Under the pieces are notes generated by a model, which worked only from the letters and a program-made list of their open reading frames with translations, was not told the DNA's origin and made no database searches. The position numbers and the translations under genes were made by a program. A DNA stretch of 64,000 bases from Rhizodiscina lignyota (Eukaryota > Ascomycota > Dothideomycetes > Aulographales > Rhizodiscinaceae). The DNA is taken from positions 620,001-684,000 of the forward strand of contig ML978123.1 in NCBI GenBank assembly GCA_010015805.1. Reading direction: 5' to 3'. This document shows, one piece after another, positions 1-12,171 of the stretch; the first letter of the stretch is position 1, and every line of letters starts with the position of its first letter.

Positions 1-429
1 AATAAGGTTTGCTAACCCTCGTCTACCCCAGCTGCCCATGACTTAAACGTACAGCGGCCGTGGAGGCCAGACGCAACTGAGCTCGCATCGATCCTTCGAT
101 TGCCGATTGCTGCGTGTATCCCGGTTACGGGGCCGGAATTCCCACGGTATACAATGTGCTACTATTAGACTGCTACCGCGCCTTCCCGTTCCCACCTATC
201 TTTCTCTAAGCATGGCGAGAGTATTACCGATGCTGTTTGCCGCGGTTCCGCGCTTAAATCGTACGCCGCCCATAAGTAGAAGAAGTCGACCTCCCTAGGC
301 TTATTCCACCATTTCTCGAAAGCAATATAACGACGACGGAATTAGCGATATTGGCTGTCAAGTGCCTATCTGGATATCCTTTCAGCAACAACGAGTTGTA
401 TCGGTTGACCAATCGATCCATTGCCGGCC
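1..429. other. Gene-free 5' margin
   Basis: No open frame here shows a recognisable protein feature or a codon pattern like the neighbouring gene. It is the upstream region of the CoA-transferase gene that starts at 430. Confidence 0.5.
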
Positions 430-2253
430 ATGACGCTCCCAAATGGTACCAATGGTGTCAGTGGCCACACTGAAGGGGCCTATTCGATGTCCAAGGAATG
501 CCAGGAGGCCTTGAAGACACTACTGTTACTCAGTAAGGATCAAATACCGAATGAGTGCTTTCCGCTGGTCGAGAAAGTCACCTTTAGCACGGCAAATACT
601 GGCAGTCCGTACTTCCCCTGTCCTCTTAAAGAAACCGAAGCCATATCCGCATTGAAGGCCGTCGAAGCCGGCGTGGCTGGCAGCATCGCAAACCTGATTT
701 TTGGAGAGCAGGACCGGCAAATGATTGTCGATCTCGAACGTGCATCATGTTTCCTCTTTTCTGCGTATCTATGTACGGTGAGAGGAATGAACAAGGCCGA
801 TCCGCGTGTTAAAGCATGCCTGAAAAGTACGGGCTGTGTAAGATAAGCAGAATGCTCTCTAACACGCAGTAGATACCGATCTTTTGCAAGCGCAGTCAAA
901 TGTATATCGCCGACTGTCAGCGAATTTATATGAGACAAAGAATCCCGGAGAGTATTTCCACATTCATGGATCTCTTGAAGCGACGAAAACGCTCAATATG
1001 ATAGGTCTGGAGGGCTGGAGACCCGATATGACTGACTATCGCGAGTGTGTTGACCTCATCGAGAGCCACGTGAAGCAGTTTACGGCTGAAGAGCTAGAAG
1101 TAAAGAACGCAGAACTACGGCAAGCTGGTGTGACCTGCATGCAGTGGATAGAATTCCAGAAGACCACACATGTCAGTCTTCATGGTTGACGAAATTACGT
1201 TCTACCCTCATTAACTCATGCTAGGGCAAAATCCTCAAGCAAGAACCTCCATGGAGAGTGGAATCTCTTGAGACTGAATCCCCTCCGGCTCCGTTCCCAG
1301 CAACGAGGTCACCGGCGCCGAAGCCACAAATACTTTCTGGCATCAAAGTCTTAGAGCTCTGTCGAATCATAGCAGGACCATCAATAGGCCGCGGCCTTGC
1401 AGAATACGGTGCCGATGTAATGAAGGTCACATCTCCCAATTTGAGTGATGTTCCTTTTTTCCAAGTGGACGGTAATCTGGGAAAGCATACTGCCGATCTT
1501 GATTTGAAGAGTCCCAAAGATCGTGAAATATTCGAAGAGCTTCTCCTGTCTGCCGACGTGATTCTTGATGGTTATCGGCCTGGTTCTCTGGAACGTCTCG
1601 GATATGGACCAAAGCAGATCATCGAAATGACAAAGCACCGCGGTCGAGGAATCGTCTACGTTGCAGAAGATTGCTTTGGCCACGTGGGTGAATGGAGCAG
1701 CCGTCCTGGATGGCAACAAATCGCCGATTGCGTTACAGGTGTTGCTTGGATGCAGGGCATGAGCATGGGACTGACAGAGCCTGTCATCCCGCCGTTCCCA
1801 ATGAGCGATTATGGCACGGGTTGTATGGGCACCATCGCCGCATTGGCCGGATTATATAAGCGGGCAAAGTTTGGAGGCTCATACCATGCAACAACGTCGC
1901 TGTGCCAGTACGACATCTTCCTCATTCGGCTTGGATTGTATCCGGAGGCCTTGGTGAAAAAGTTGCGGGAGACTCACGACCCCGAGTTCTATAACCTCAG
2001 ACACTCCGATTCGGTTGATGAGGTCGGCAAGAGAGCATTAGTGTCGATGCGCAGGACGCATCCCGAGCTCTTTGAAAAGAAATACATATACAAAGCGTAC
2101 AGCAGAGGCTTCGACGGCGAAATCGAGTTTGTCAAGCCCGTGGTGGAAATCGAAGGAACTTGGAATGGTTTCCTGAGGATGTCAAGACCGAACGGCTTCG
2201 ATCCTCCTACCTGGGATAGTTGGGAGGTCGATGAAGATATGTTGAAGATGTGA
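430..2253 (+). CDS. CoA-transferase family III (CaiB/BaiF) protein
   Basis: The product is a fungal member of the CaiB/BaiF class III CoA-transferases, which move CoA between carboxylic acids. Three exons are read: 430..835, 870..1171 and 1225..2253, giving 578 residues. Both introns (34 and 53 nt) restore the frame; the first contains CTAAC as a branch site and ends in CAG. The N-terminal third carries the stretch LLQAQSNVYRRLSANLYET, and the class III fold starts in exon 3 at SGIKVLELCRIIAGP, followed by a Rossmann-like segment (GLAEYGADVMKV) and the motif ILDGYRPGSLERLGYG. The ATG at 430 is chosen because it follows the family's usual N-terminal length; an in-frame TTG precedes it. The substrate cannot be told from sequence. 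The protein ends normally, 343 nt before the next gene on the same strand. Confidence 0.85.
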
Positions 2254-2596
2254 TGCATTTCTCGTGATACCATATATTTCTGTAAAAATAGAGAAGCAAT
2301 AGATTTTAATTAACGTCAGTAACTTGCAGGCCTTTGAAACCGAATTTTGAGAAGAACAAAATGAAAAATAAAGAAACTTCATTGGAGTACAGAATGGAAT
2401 TTGTTTGAGGTTAGCGCTTTATTTATGTTGTGTTGTCATAAGTGGGTGTGAATGACTTCGCTTCTTCGGCGTGCGGAAGGTCCACCTTGCCTTTTGTCGA
2501 AAATCATCAGCCCTACAAAGCACATCCTCCAACCCTTCACTCGTCATAAAGACCATGTGTCCCTACCTCTAGCTTTTCGAGACCTCTGTAGTGACT
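2254..2596. other. Intergenic, promoter of the Sec39 gene
   Basis: Between two same-strand genes. The first half is AT-rich, as expected of a 3' UTR; the rest is the upstream region of the next gene. No specific site is recognised. Confidence 0.4.
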
Positions 2597-5495
2597 ATGG
2601 ACTCTGTTTCAAGCTTGACGGCTGACCACTGCATCCTACTTGCTGTCCAGCTCGCTAGAGATTCCAACGTCGTAGCTCTTCAGAACCTGACGGCAGCGCG
2701 GCGAGACGCGTTCATCTCCGAGACAATACTGCGAATCCTCCTTACATACCTTCCCGAGACTTTAGAGCCTTCTCTCTACACCTCCTACGTCCATTTGGTC
2801 GCAAGTGGAACCTTTGAATCCCACGGTGATGCCTCGCCCGATATAAGTCCTGTGGATGATCTGTCTGAATCACAAGCGAGAAAGAAAGCAAAGAAGCTCC
2901 AGCTGGTGCCTTTGGCGCACCAGTCGCGCCAGGCAGATGAATCGGTTAATCTCTTGGAGCAATTTCTCATTCACCGCGCATATCGAATAGATCAAGAGAG
3001 TGGTCTCCTTACGCTTATACCACAGCTCATCGATCCTTTCCTCGACACCTCCGAATACCTCCGAACATGGTTTATTTCAACCGTCATACCTCTTCTGAGA
3101 TTCAATTTCGAATACTACGAACAGAGTGAGTCAGAAATGACTCTCGAGGCGTTCGACAGGCTTGGAGGATCCGCGGGACTGGAACTACTTCTGTCTAAAG
3201 CGCAAGAGCCAGTGCAAGAAGACATGGGCGCAATCAATCATGGCAGTAGGGATCTCAGAGGCTTAGCTGGACCTTGGATGTATGGGAGCAATGAAAGGAA
3301 GAGACGAAGACTCAACAGTGCTCCAAGACGGATGTCGGTTGCGGCAGTCGCTGCGCAAGAGGCTCGTCGCATTGAAGAGGACGCTGTGAAAATAGAAGAT
3401 GTCACTACAAATCATGACTGGGAGTACGCATTTGACTGGCTAGTCAGGGCTGCAACGCATAACTTCCCATTTGTAAAGGGAACGATTGAGGAATGGAATG
3501 GCCCCTCAGACATCGACTTGGGCGGCTACGAAGGTCCCGAGCAGCCATTGGATCCAGAAGTGGGACGAAAGCTACACATACAATATGCCCAAGCTACATT
3601 TGCCGCAGTATATGCGGTAGAATCGGACACAATGCAAACAATCGGCGGCGCCCACAGCCTCCTCCTACGGCTGGCTACACTCATGGAATACGATCCACCA
3701 CCAGACCTCGCAACAAGCGTGGAGCATCTCCCGAGAATTGATTCTCAGTCGTCTACTCTTTTCGAGACGTCACCAGCGGCGCTTCTACATAATGTTCTCC
3801 TGAAGCCTGGCCATCCACTTACAACACCGAACCTTGAAACCTTCTCTCTTCTGCAAATGTTTGTATTTTCAGCGTACTTGTTAGCTGGCATGGGAAGCAG
3901 CACATCCATTGTAAACATTGCCAAACTACATTTCCAAAGTAACGCAGACGAGCAATTTTCAATGCTACAGAAAATTCTGCATGTTGCGACTCATGGCCCC
4001 AAGAAAGACGACCAGCAGTGGGAAGGGGTCGTCAGTAGGCTTCTTTGGCTATGGAACTGGGGTTTCGAGTCGGAAGAGCGCCCTGAGTATGGAGCTGGAA
4101 TTCTCGGGAAGGTCCACAGGCCAACTGTCTCTAAGGAGATCCTGAAGACTCTCCTTACCGCCGGATGTAAGCATTTCACCTATCTCATGGGAAGCATTCA
4201 TCTAATTTATCCCCGTATTAGGTTTCGGACTTGTCACCAGAACCTACATATCTGCCAAGCATCCCACTCATGGGCTCTCGCAACAAGAAATCGAAGACGT
4301 GATCACTGGATGTGTATTGAACTTTTACGATAACGCCAGTAATGGAAACAGAACACGCGGCGGCATGAAGAAAGCAGCAGATATTATTTCTGCATTCAAA
4401 GGGTCGTTCCCAAACTCACCAGCATTCAGACGCTGCGACGCTCTTCTTGCCGCCACACATGCTCTCTCATTCTACTCCCTCACACTTCAGCATGGTGTCC
4501 CCTTCCAACCGGTCAACATCCGTGTCAGCCAAGATCCCTTATCCTTACTTCACAGGGTCTTAGAACAAAACCCACAGAGCTACAGTAAGCTTGACGATCT
4601 AATTAGCATCGGTCAGAACCTCGTTTCTGCGGGTCTGATGCACCCGTCCACAACTTCCGACAACGCTCCAGCCAACGACCCGCCTGTTGAGCAAACCGAG
4701 ATGCTCAAGAGCAAAGCAGAGCGTCGAGTCATCGATATGGCCATCGAGCAGGCACTCGCAGAGGACGACTTTGAAACAGCATACTCTTATGTTGTTAACC
4801 GCCTAAATCCTTCGGAAGTCTCTCCATCTACTAACGGTGTCGACGAGGAAACAGAAGATGATCTCTCGTGGCGTGCAGCATTCCTGGCTGGTCGACACCG
4901 CAGTGCAACCGATCTATCCTCTTCTCGCATCTCCACCGGCTCAGCTCAGCTTCGCAAGCCAGGACTCCGCCGTCTTGAGCAGCGCATGGAACTGCTGTCG
5001 CAAGCACTACTGCTGGCGCCGCCTTCTCATCTTTCTGAGGTTCTGGCCGCGTGGCGGAGGTGCGAAGAAGAGATGTCGGCACTCCTGGCGCAGGAATCCG
5101 AAGAGGAGCAAAGCTTCGACGACAGAGCAGATAAGAGGCTCCCTGGCGCATTCGGACCTAGCTTATCCTTGTCTCCTGTGCAGACAAGACGAGAAGTTGG
5201 ACGAGGCGCAGTCGAAGAAGCGCCAATGGGCTTATTCGACGTCGCGAGGGGTGCAGCAGCCGCTTTCTCACGAAGCGCATTCCCACTTCATGGTGCGAGG
5301 ACGCAGGCAAAGCCAAGTGAAAACATGGACTACCGTGATCCGCAGAGAAGCTTGTCTGGCGCTGGAAGCGATAATGGGAGTGTACACTCGGGTACAGAGA
5401 GGGTGCGGAAGCGAGACATTGTGGCTAATGCGGCGACTAATGCATTAACGTCGGGCATTGGATGGGTCCTCGGCGCCACTCCTGTCAATCAGTAA
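2597..5495 (+). CDS. sec39: Sec39-domain protein of the Dsl1 tethering complex
   Basis: Sec39 is a subunit of the Dsl1/NRZ complex that tethers COPI vesicles at the ER during Golgi-to-ER retrograde transport. Two exons, 2597..4166 and 4222..5495, give 947 residues, normal for filamentous fungi. The 55-nt intron has a GTAAGC donor and TAG acceptor, and splicing recreates a Cys codon in the stretch LTAGCFGLVTRTYIS. The protein is an alpha-helical solenoid with no membrane segment. The conserved block FYDNASNGNRTRGGMKKA follows directly after the splice site. The last 130 residues are polar and end in a small hydrophobic tail. Upstream ATG choice: an in-frame GTG lies two codons before, but ATG at 2597 is the first. 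Assignment rests on remembered family similarity over the middle of the protein. Confidence 0.85.
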
Positions 5496-5597
5496 CAGCA
5501 GCACTAATCGTAATTAGAGATCTTTTAGGGTATTAATCTATCCTCTAAAGATACCATATCGTAATGTCGTAATATATCATGAGAAGTCAAGTTGCGT

Positions 5598-6178
5598 TCA
5601 CCCTAACGCTAACTCGAATATCCCGATCATCATCCAGCTCCATCCAAGCCACTGCAAGTTCGTCCACACAACCTTGGTCTCGTCAATCGCCTCGTTGTAT
5701 GTGTGAACGAAGGGAACTTTCGCCTTTGCCTCCCAGAAGTCTGCCATGTACATCCGCACGCCTAATGGTACGAGTATGTTGAGCACGTAGAGCGCGAGGT
5801 TGGTGTGCCACTGCTTGCTTCTGTGGTCCTCTGTGACGGCTGCTATGACGAGGTATGTGGAGCAGAGGAGTGAGACCGCGATCTGGAGCACGAGTAGGTT
5901 AACATGCAAGTACATAACTGCTAATGGAATATGTTGGGCAGTTAACATACAGATGCTGCACCCGCGGCTTGCGTTTTCCGCGTCTTCTGCAACTGCCTAT
6001 CCGCACTGCTGCTGTACTGTGCCGCTTTCTCCGACTGCTTCTCATAGATTTGAAGTTTCGTGATTGCAGTGTAAGAGTGCTGAGCCGCGTAGGCTGCCAG
6101 TGCAGTCTGAGCGGCGTGGAAGACGGGTAGGAGGGGCGCGAAGAAGGATCGCGGATGCGGAGGCGGCATGTCAGTCAT
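5598..6178 (-). CDS. Small fungal membrane protein, unknown function
   Basis: I do not recognise the family. Two exons, 6178..5951 and 5882..5598, give 170 residues; the 68-nt intron has a GTATGT donor and CTCCAG acceptor in matching phase. An alternative, shorter intron would add residues but does not keep the frame. The N-terminal 75 residues are partly amphipathic with a polar stretch (KLQIYEKQSEKAAQYSSS). The second exon holds two or three hydrophobic segments: roughly 76-95, 103-122 and 150-168. The gene converges on Sec39 with only about 100 nt between the stop codons, so their 3' UTRs probably overlap. Localisation to a membrane is inferred from hydrophobicity alone. Confidence 0.55.
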
Positions 6179-6459
6179 TTGGTAAAGCTACAAGAGACTA
6201 TGAGCAAAGCATAGGAGGGAGTGAGAGATTCAGATGAGTATTCTTAGTTCTTGTTGTATGATCGTGCACAGAGAAGGAGAGAGATTCCACAGCACAATTC
6301 GGAGGTTAACAAAAGCTCCGCAAGCTCCACCCCTGTCATCCACTTCCCCACTACCTACGATGGAATTGTTCTACTCTCGGTTTACGACTTCAGAATGCAC
6401 CCTGTATTTGTACTTCGATCTCAGTCATTCGACTATCGAGGCCTTCTCGATTCTTCCAC

Positions 6460-7535
6460 ATGGGTTCCACAATTCCAACGATCGATTTCAGGCCTTTCAT
6501 AAATGGCTCTCTACAGGAACGCCAGCAGATTGCCACCAACGTTGATGACGCACTGAGGACAGTGGGCTTCTTCCGTCTATACAATCATGGTATTGGTCAA
6601 GGCAAGATTGAGCAATGCTTTAACTGGGTGAGTTCTGTGCTCCCTACGTACCTTCGCTCATCGTCATGGGAAATAGAGCAAGCAGTTTTTCCATCTGCCC
6701 GATGACGAGAAGGAAACCCTCTCACCTACGCCTCCCTCGTTTGACCGAGGATTCTTTGCACTTGGAAAAGAAAAGGTTCGAGGCCAGATTAGTATGAAGG
6801 AAAATTATGATTTTAGTGATGCAATGGCCGACACGGCTTGGCCAAAAGGAGAGCTATTACCACGTTTTCGTGAGTTCGCGGCGGATTTTCACCAGGTACA
6901 TGGTACCACTTCTAAGACAATGCTACTAGTTGATAGAGGAGTAGGACTGTTCCCGACTTGTATATCGGTTGCTCGACTGCGTATCTATGGCGCTTCAGTT
7001 AAGTGACGAGCAATCACTGCGTCAATACCACACTGGAACTCTATTCACATCCAGTCTCAACCACTACCCTTCGGTACCCGCCCAGCTATTGCAATCTGGG
7101 GAAGCCGCTCGAAGTCCAGCCCACGCCGACTTCGGTACGCTATCACTCATTTTTCAGCGTAATGTGGGTGGCCTTGAGATTGCAGACATGAGTTCCACGG
7201 AGAAGAACACAAGTGCTGGCGTAGAGAAGACCGCGACGTTCATACATATCAACCCAGAGCCCGGATCAATCATAGTGTTTGGAGGATATTTACTAAATCG
7301 ATGGACGGACAAGAGATACAGAGGTGCAGTGCATAGAGTAACGGAACCTTCGCATCTTGAGTGTGGGATGGAGATTTTACCCGAAAGATATAGTGTTGTG
7401 TTCTTCAGCTTTCCCGACGCCGCAACGACAATCGAGCCTCTTGCAAGCTGTTGTAGTGATGAAAACCCGCGAAAATATGAAGCAATCAACGCAGGCGAAT
7501 ACCTCCAAAAGAAGAAGGCGGTTATTTATACGTAA
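6460..7535 (+). CDS. 2-oxoglutarate/Fe(II)-dependent dioxygenase (isopenicillin-N-synthase type)
   Basis: The product oxidises an unknown small molecule using Fe(II), O2 and 2-oxoglutarate. Exons are 6460..6627, 6677..6895 and 6945..7535, giving 325 residues. The introns are 49 nt each, with GTGAGT/TAG and GTACAT/TAG ends; the second removes an in-frame stop. The N-terminal DIOX_N-like part starts at TIPTIDFRPF and includes QFFHLPDDEKETL. The iron ligands are His189 and Asp191 (PAHADFG) and distal His259 (RGAVHRV). The 2-oxoglutarate pair is Arg277-x-Ser279 (ERYSVVFF). All catalytic residues are intact. Fungal relatives act in secondary metabolism or on gibberellin- or flavonoid-like substrates, but no biosynthetic cluster surrounds this copy, so no substrate is proposed. 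Confidence 0.88.
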
Positions 7536-8122
7536 AATGCGGAAATCAAGTAGTCAACAATGCGCTTTGTTTCCACATTTCAGGATCTATCACTTGTTAG
7601 ATCAGTCCCCGGATATGCGCTCCAGCTCATACGTTAGTATATCGCATCGACGGAAGAGCTATGGAAAGTACACATTAGCGTCCTGCCTTCGATGCGGTGA
7701 AGTCAAATGGTGCCTCTTTAATGAAGAATAAGTGTTTTCCACTCACCTAAATACCGTACCCATGATTCCACTCAACGAGAGTTCTGCAAGACGACTCTCA
7801 TATCTGTGGCATACCTGAGAGAGGGAAAGATGCTTTGAGCACATTTCATCGCCAAGTCATTCGTGCGATTAACATCCCCGGGACCAACCTCCGAGCCTTC
7901 ACAGATCCCAGAGTTAATCCGCTCGCATTGGAGTCTCGCAATTTTCTTCCATACACCCGGTGGAGATTCGAGCAGTAGTCGATATGGCTAGATATCATGT
8001 TTTGAGGCACTGTTGAAGAAGAAACAGGAGGTTTTAATCTCTTCTTTACGGGGTCGAGCGTATTCGCGGAAGCTTCCTTCTAGGACTAGGTATCAGATGC
8101 TATCATCAGCCATGCCGGGAAT
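7536..8122. other. Intergenic
   Basis: Between convergent genes. A short frame overlapping the oxygenase 3' end is not convincing. I see no motif or repeat. Confidence 0.4.
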
Positions 8123-9810
8123 TCAGGTGGGAGATGCGATATGCTCCGATTGACTGCACAAGCTTTCGAACGTCTTGAGTCTTCTCAAAGGTTTGACGCC
8201 AATATCGGAGAAGCACTCCGAAATAGCAATATCTTGTGAGAACCGTGTTAGAAGAGTGTGGCATAGCAAAGGGAAGCATTTTCTAGCAGTGGCGAAGTAA
8301 CAGACGGCCATGACCCAGAACAGTAATCCCCGACGAATACCCCAAAGGTCTGTCAGATCAGTCTTTCGAAGGCATCTGACAAGCCTTGGCCGGATCCGTA
8401 CACGGTTCGCTGCGACATGTATGGGGATACACTGTGCTTCGACTGCTAACAGTACCTGGCTAGCCCATCGACAGCAAGTATACATAGCGGCTGCGTCAAC
8501 ATTCGACGTTCTTGGTACGGGCCCGAAACGCTCTATCTGTTGGCGGAGACTCGCGCGTTCTTCCAGTAATTCATCAGTTGGTTCCAGTACATGGCTGTTT
8601 CCGTCTAGAAATGATGCGAGCCATCTATGCATGAGCCAGGCAAGATGCAGCACCTCTGTTCCGACGTGTGGTGCAGAGGTATCATTCCGCCATTGGCAAG
8701 TGAGCGGCGAGGTCCAGGCGGAAGGGATCGAGCAATCTTTACATGGTGCAGTTGCTGGGAATAGGTTTCCCACGTCTACCAGAGGAGTTCTCAGGTGATT
8801 AGCGCTTGCGATCGCAGATGATCTACCAATACTGTCAGAAGAAAGCTGAACTGGGGATAGTTTGGAGAGACTTGCATATTGTCATATTTGCAGACATACC
8901 GCAACAGACCGAGGCTCTCTGGATCTTTAACACTATTTTCACCCCTGGACAAAAATTTGTGCATTGCTTGACGATGCAGAAGTCCTTCGTCAAGAGCAGT
9001 TTTTGCTTTGTGCGCGGACTCCGGGCAACAGCATTCGTAATCGTCATCCATCGAAATATTGATATATTCCCACATGCTTAGACAATCAGGCAGATCTTGG
9101 GAAACCAGACAGACTATCGCAGTACCTAGCGCCAGCACCGCAGTCAAACACTGAGGACTAAGCAAGCCTCCGGAGGACTTCAATTTAGCGCCGATGTGAC
9201 GAATAGCTTGATCTTTCAACTTCAGCAGGACGGTTTTGGATCCCTTGCCTGTCAAAGCCATGGTGTAAGCATAGCTGAGCAGAAGAATGCCAATAAACAT
9301 AATCGAATAGTCTTCATGGTCAAACATGACGAATTGCTTAACGAAGACCTCCCCACAAAATTCGAACAATGGCAATCCAGCTGAGAAAGCGGACGTCATA
9401 GCTGTGATATCGGGGGGTATAGAAGGGAGATGTTGCAGATTTCCATCCTTGATATGGTGTAGAGAGCCTGATGCTGCTTGCAGAAGAAAAGCGACAACGT
9501 TGGCATGCTTTTGTTTGATTGATCTTCGACGTCGATTTGTTGGAGTAGCGGAACGGTCCAGCGCAGGCTTGACTTCATGATGTGAGTTAGAATTTTAGTT
9601 AATCAAAGCCACAGAGGTGATTATATTACTCTGTTGTCCGGCAGTCTCTGTTTCGTCTTGGCACTGATATTTTCCAGAACCTCCCCAGTATGCAGCATGG
9701 CTCCTCGCTGCGCTTGAATGTGCTTTGAGCCAGCTTACATCTTTTGCCTTAAGCTCCGGAGTGACAAAGAGATAGTTTGGTGGAGGCTTGATGGTCTTAC
9801 GAGAAGGCAT
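8123..9810 (-). CDS. Orphan fungal transcription-factor-like protein without a zinc cluster
   Basis: Exons 9810..9630, 9572..8900 and 8831..8123 give 520 residues; introns of 57 and 68 nt restore the frame. The N-terminus (PPPNYLFVTPELKAKD, then SSAARSHAAYW) resembles the start of a large group of Pezizomycotina proteins that share the middle homology region of fungal Zn2Cys6 regulators but have no binuclear cluster. Basic residues follow (TNRRRRSIKQKHAN). The central part has the helical pattern typical of that region, with LLSPQCLTAVLALG and LPDCLSMWEYINISMDDDYE; a Cys-rich loop (ECCCPES) follows. No DNA-binding domain is visible, so the protein may not bind DNA. Function is unknown. The name rests on recalled family resemblance; exon structure is well supported because every junction keeps an open frame. 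Confidence 0.7.
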
Positions 9811-10389
9811 ACTCGAAGAGTGATTTGAACTATGAGTTCCATATTTTTCGGCATGTTCTTATTGTCAAACATCGCCACCTGGCACACGGCGCGGGTTTAT
9901 ACAGCGAGGAGTGAACCGAATGCATGCCCAGCCAGTGCAAGACGATCGGTTGATGCACTAATAAGTGAGCCAAGTACAAATCTGAGCAGTGAGAACGTTT
10001 TGGCCTCCGGTACGCTAGCGTTACATGAGATCGGGCGCACTTAGTAAGCTCTTCCCTGGTGTACTTAGTATTCGGGAAAAACACATGCCGACTTTGCAGA
10101 TTTCCCTTGGTCTGAATCGCTATATTATTACACGATCTTGTTCGCTGTAAACTTCTCTAAACAGAACGGAGCACTAGAGTCTGGTCTCCTGGCGCTTGCG
10201 TATCATACTTTTATATTCATTGACGCTTTCAACCATTCTGACGCCAATCTGTAAGAAGTACCAAACCCCTTATTGCACTGGTATTCCGACTGACTGCATC
10301 AACTATCGAGAAATCATGGACTTCCTGCTGCGCAGATGTTCTCTTCTTCTGCGCACCTCTTCGTTCGAAACATTGTATCGATCGCCCTC
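9811..10389. other. Intergenic
   Basis: Short open frames on both strands show no recognisable protein. Upstream region of the orphan regulator-like gene on the minus strand. Confidence 0.4.
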
Positions 10390-10739
10390 TCAGGGTTGCT
10401 GTGCATGGAAGACTTGTTGAACGATGGCTACGTGGTGATAGCAGTGGCCAACAAAGAGGACGATGTCATCTCGCGCGCCACTCGAGCGGGTCTTCACCGG
10501 CGTAGCAGCAGCATTTGATGGCCTAGGGAACGACCAGGCGCATCAAAGAACCCAGCTTTCCTGATGTCATACTCTTTTAGGATGTCCGTGAGAAACTCGG
10601 GATCACATTGGAAATTTGGGAGCACGTTCTTGACGACTGCCGGAGTGCTGTTCTCGAGGTCTTTTCGCGTTCCGAGGTCGAACAGGTATTTGTTTCCAGT
10701 GACGACATGCTCAATGAGGAACAAGAAATCTGTGAACGT
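10390..10739 (-). pseudogene. Relic of a metallo-beta-lactamase-fold hydrolase, catalytic core deleted
   Basis: On the minus strand the reading FLIEHVVTGNKYLFDLGTRK, then ILKEYDI, matches the N-terminal part of fungal MBL-fold hydrolases (the pattern 'sFLIEH..sgkk.lFDLGvRKD'). It runs without a break into FFDAPGRSLGHQMLLLR, which corresponds to the much later 'FYLLDAPGHSPGHM.gLaR' motif of the same family. The segment that should lie between, with the HxHxDH metal ligands and the second metal site, is absent. A stop codon follows at once, and a further family-like piece (IVLFVGHCYHHVAI) appears in another frame downstream. In the motif a metal-site His is replaced by Arg (PGRS). The N-terminal 40-60 residues expected of the family are also missing. 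This is best read as a dead, internally deleted gene. Confidence 0.65.
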
Positions 10740-11484
10740 AGAACATCTCCCTCTCTGCTTCCTCCAAATTATTGTTCAAAGATGAGTTGGGTTTGTTTGG
10801 GCCGACTTGTTGCTTCTGTCTTCGCATTGGGTATGTATGCCATACCAAGGTAGATTTCTAGGCACGTCAGACATGTCGTATTTCAGCCTCCGGACGCATC
10901 CTTGTCGTTATGGAGGCAGTTGATCTTGTGAGACAGGTCTACATCCGTGCACTTGAATGGATTCGTTTGATTAATTTAGGCAGCACTGGGAAAAGAAAAA
11001 AGGGAGGTTATGCAAGCGCTGGTATGTGGGAAGTTTCTTGGCGATTAACATTACAGAATCACAAATTCTCCTTACCAAGCCAGTCCTGTGGCATGGCATA
11101 CGGAAAATAACAATCAGGGATGAAAGAGATGCAAAAGCCTCATACAACATGGTGCAGCTGTAACTCGGTAGACTCGCTAACGGTGGATTCCCGGAGACAT
11201 TCAATGTCTGCTGCATGAAGAGGCATTCTTCCAATCAAATGCAACGTAAATTCGAACCCTGCAACTTCCCTTTTGGGATGAAGCGTATATCGCGTCCAAC
11301 CGCCCCAATAGTGGGTATGTATGGTAGTTCCAGGGTTAATGCTTTGAATCTGGAGCACTAGTTGGTACAATGTTCCACTTACTTGTTCTCTTTAAGTACT
11401 CTGAGACGTGAGTATGGTGATCTTGCTCCAGATGCAGAGTCCGAAACCTTTAGATTTCAAGATTCACTGCAACCGATAACCAAG
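10740..11484. other. Intergenic
   Basis: No supportable gene. A minus-strand frame at 11140..11370 (76 codons) has no feature I recognise. The missing 5' part of the MBL relic was looked for here and not found. Confidence 0.4.
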
Positions 11485-11971
11485 ATGGAGGGACACTGTC
11501 TATGCGGTGCCATCAGTGTCAAAGTAAACGATTCGGAATTGTTCTCTGGTCATCGGAGAGGTCACCTCTGTCACTGTCGAAATTGCAGAAGAGCAGCGGG
11601 AGGAATATTTGGCACAAACCTCGCCATCGAGGCCAGCAAGGTGGAAATTACTGGCAAGGAAAGCCTCAAAGAGTATATGGACCGAGACACAACGAGCGGA
11701 ACACCGATGGCACGATGTTTCTGTGAGCACTGTGGAACGTCAGTGTTGCTTCGCATTTCCTTCGCTCTTGACTGCTGACTCCTGATGCAGCCCCATTCAG
11801 TCAGTGACACCGGTAATGGGAGGGAAGGTGGTGTTGAAGTTGGGTGTCTTCGAGCGAGTTCCTGAGCCGGAATGGGAAGCTTTCGCTGTGCGCCGCCAAA
11901 TTTGGGAGAAGCCACTCGAGGGCTGCATCCAGTACAAATTGCTTGGAGGCCCTGGAAAGGAACAACTTTGA
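11485..11971 (+). CDS. GFA/Mss4-like zinc protein (glutathione-dependent formaldehyde-activating family)
   Basis: A compact beta-tent zinc protein of the GFA family. Some members bind glutathione and speed formation of S-hydroxymethylglutathione, but most fungal members are uncharacterised. Exons 11485..11738 and 11791..11971 give 144 residues; the 52-nt intron ends in GCAG and splicing forms CGTPIQS. Zinc-binding cysteines are the CxC at 5 and 7, CxCxxC at 29, 31 and 34 (LCHCRNCRR), and the CxCxxC at 78, 80 and 83 (RCFCEHCG). The set is complete. An in-frame extension upstream of the ATG lacks conservation features, so the ATG directly before GHCLCG is used. It neighbours a dehydrogenase on the opposite strand with 200 nt between stop codons, but a shared pathway is only a guess. 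Confidence 0.85.
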
Positions 11972-12171
11972 GGCCGTGGTAGATTGGAACAGAGCATTTG
12001 GCAAGTGATACAGTAGAGAATGTGTGCACCGCATTGGCTAAAGCAATTGTTCGAATTCGCTTGAGCACAAGAACAGCAAGATGCTCTCCAAGGAGGGGAA
12101 AAGATCTGTTTCATTGAAATCCAGTGACAATCAACATCTGTGACTAAGTGATATTGCCCAGGTCGCAAATT

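Noticed and set aside
4837-5448. 203-codon frame inside Sec39
   Set aside because: Shadow frame of the Sec39 second exon with Trp/Arg-rich composition.
5600-5614. CCCTAACGCTAAC at the end of the small membrane protein gene
   Set aside because: Degenerate telomere-like word that is explained as coding sequence for the last residues and stop.
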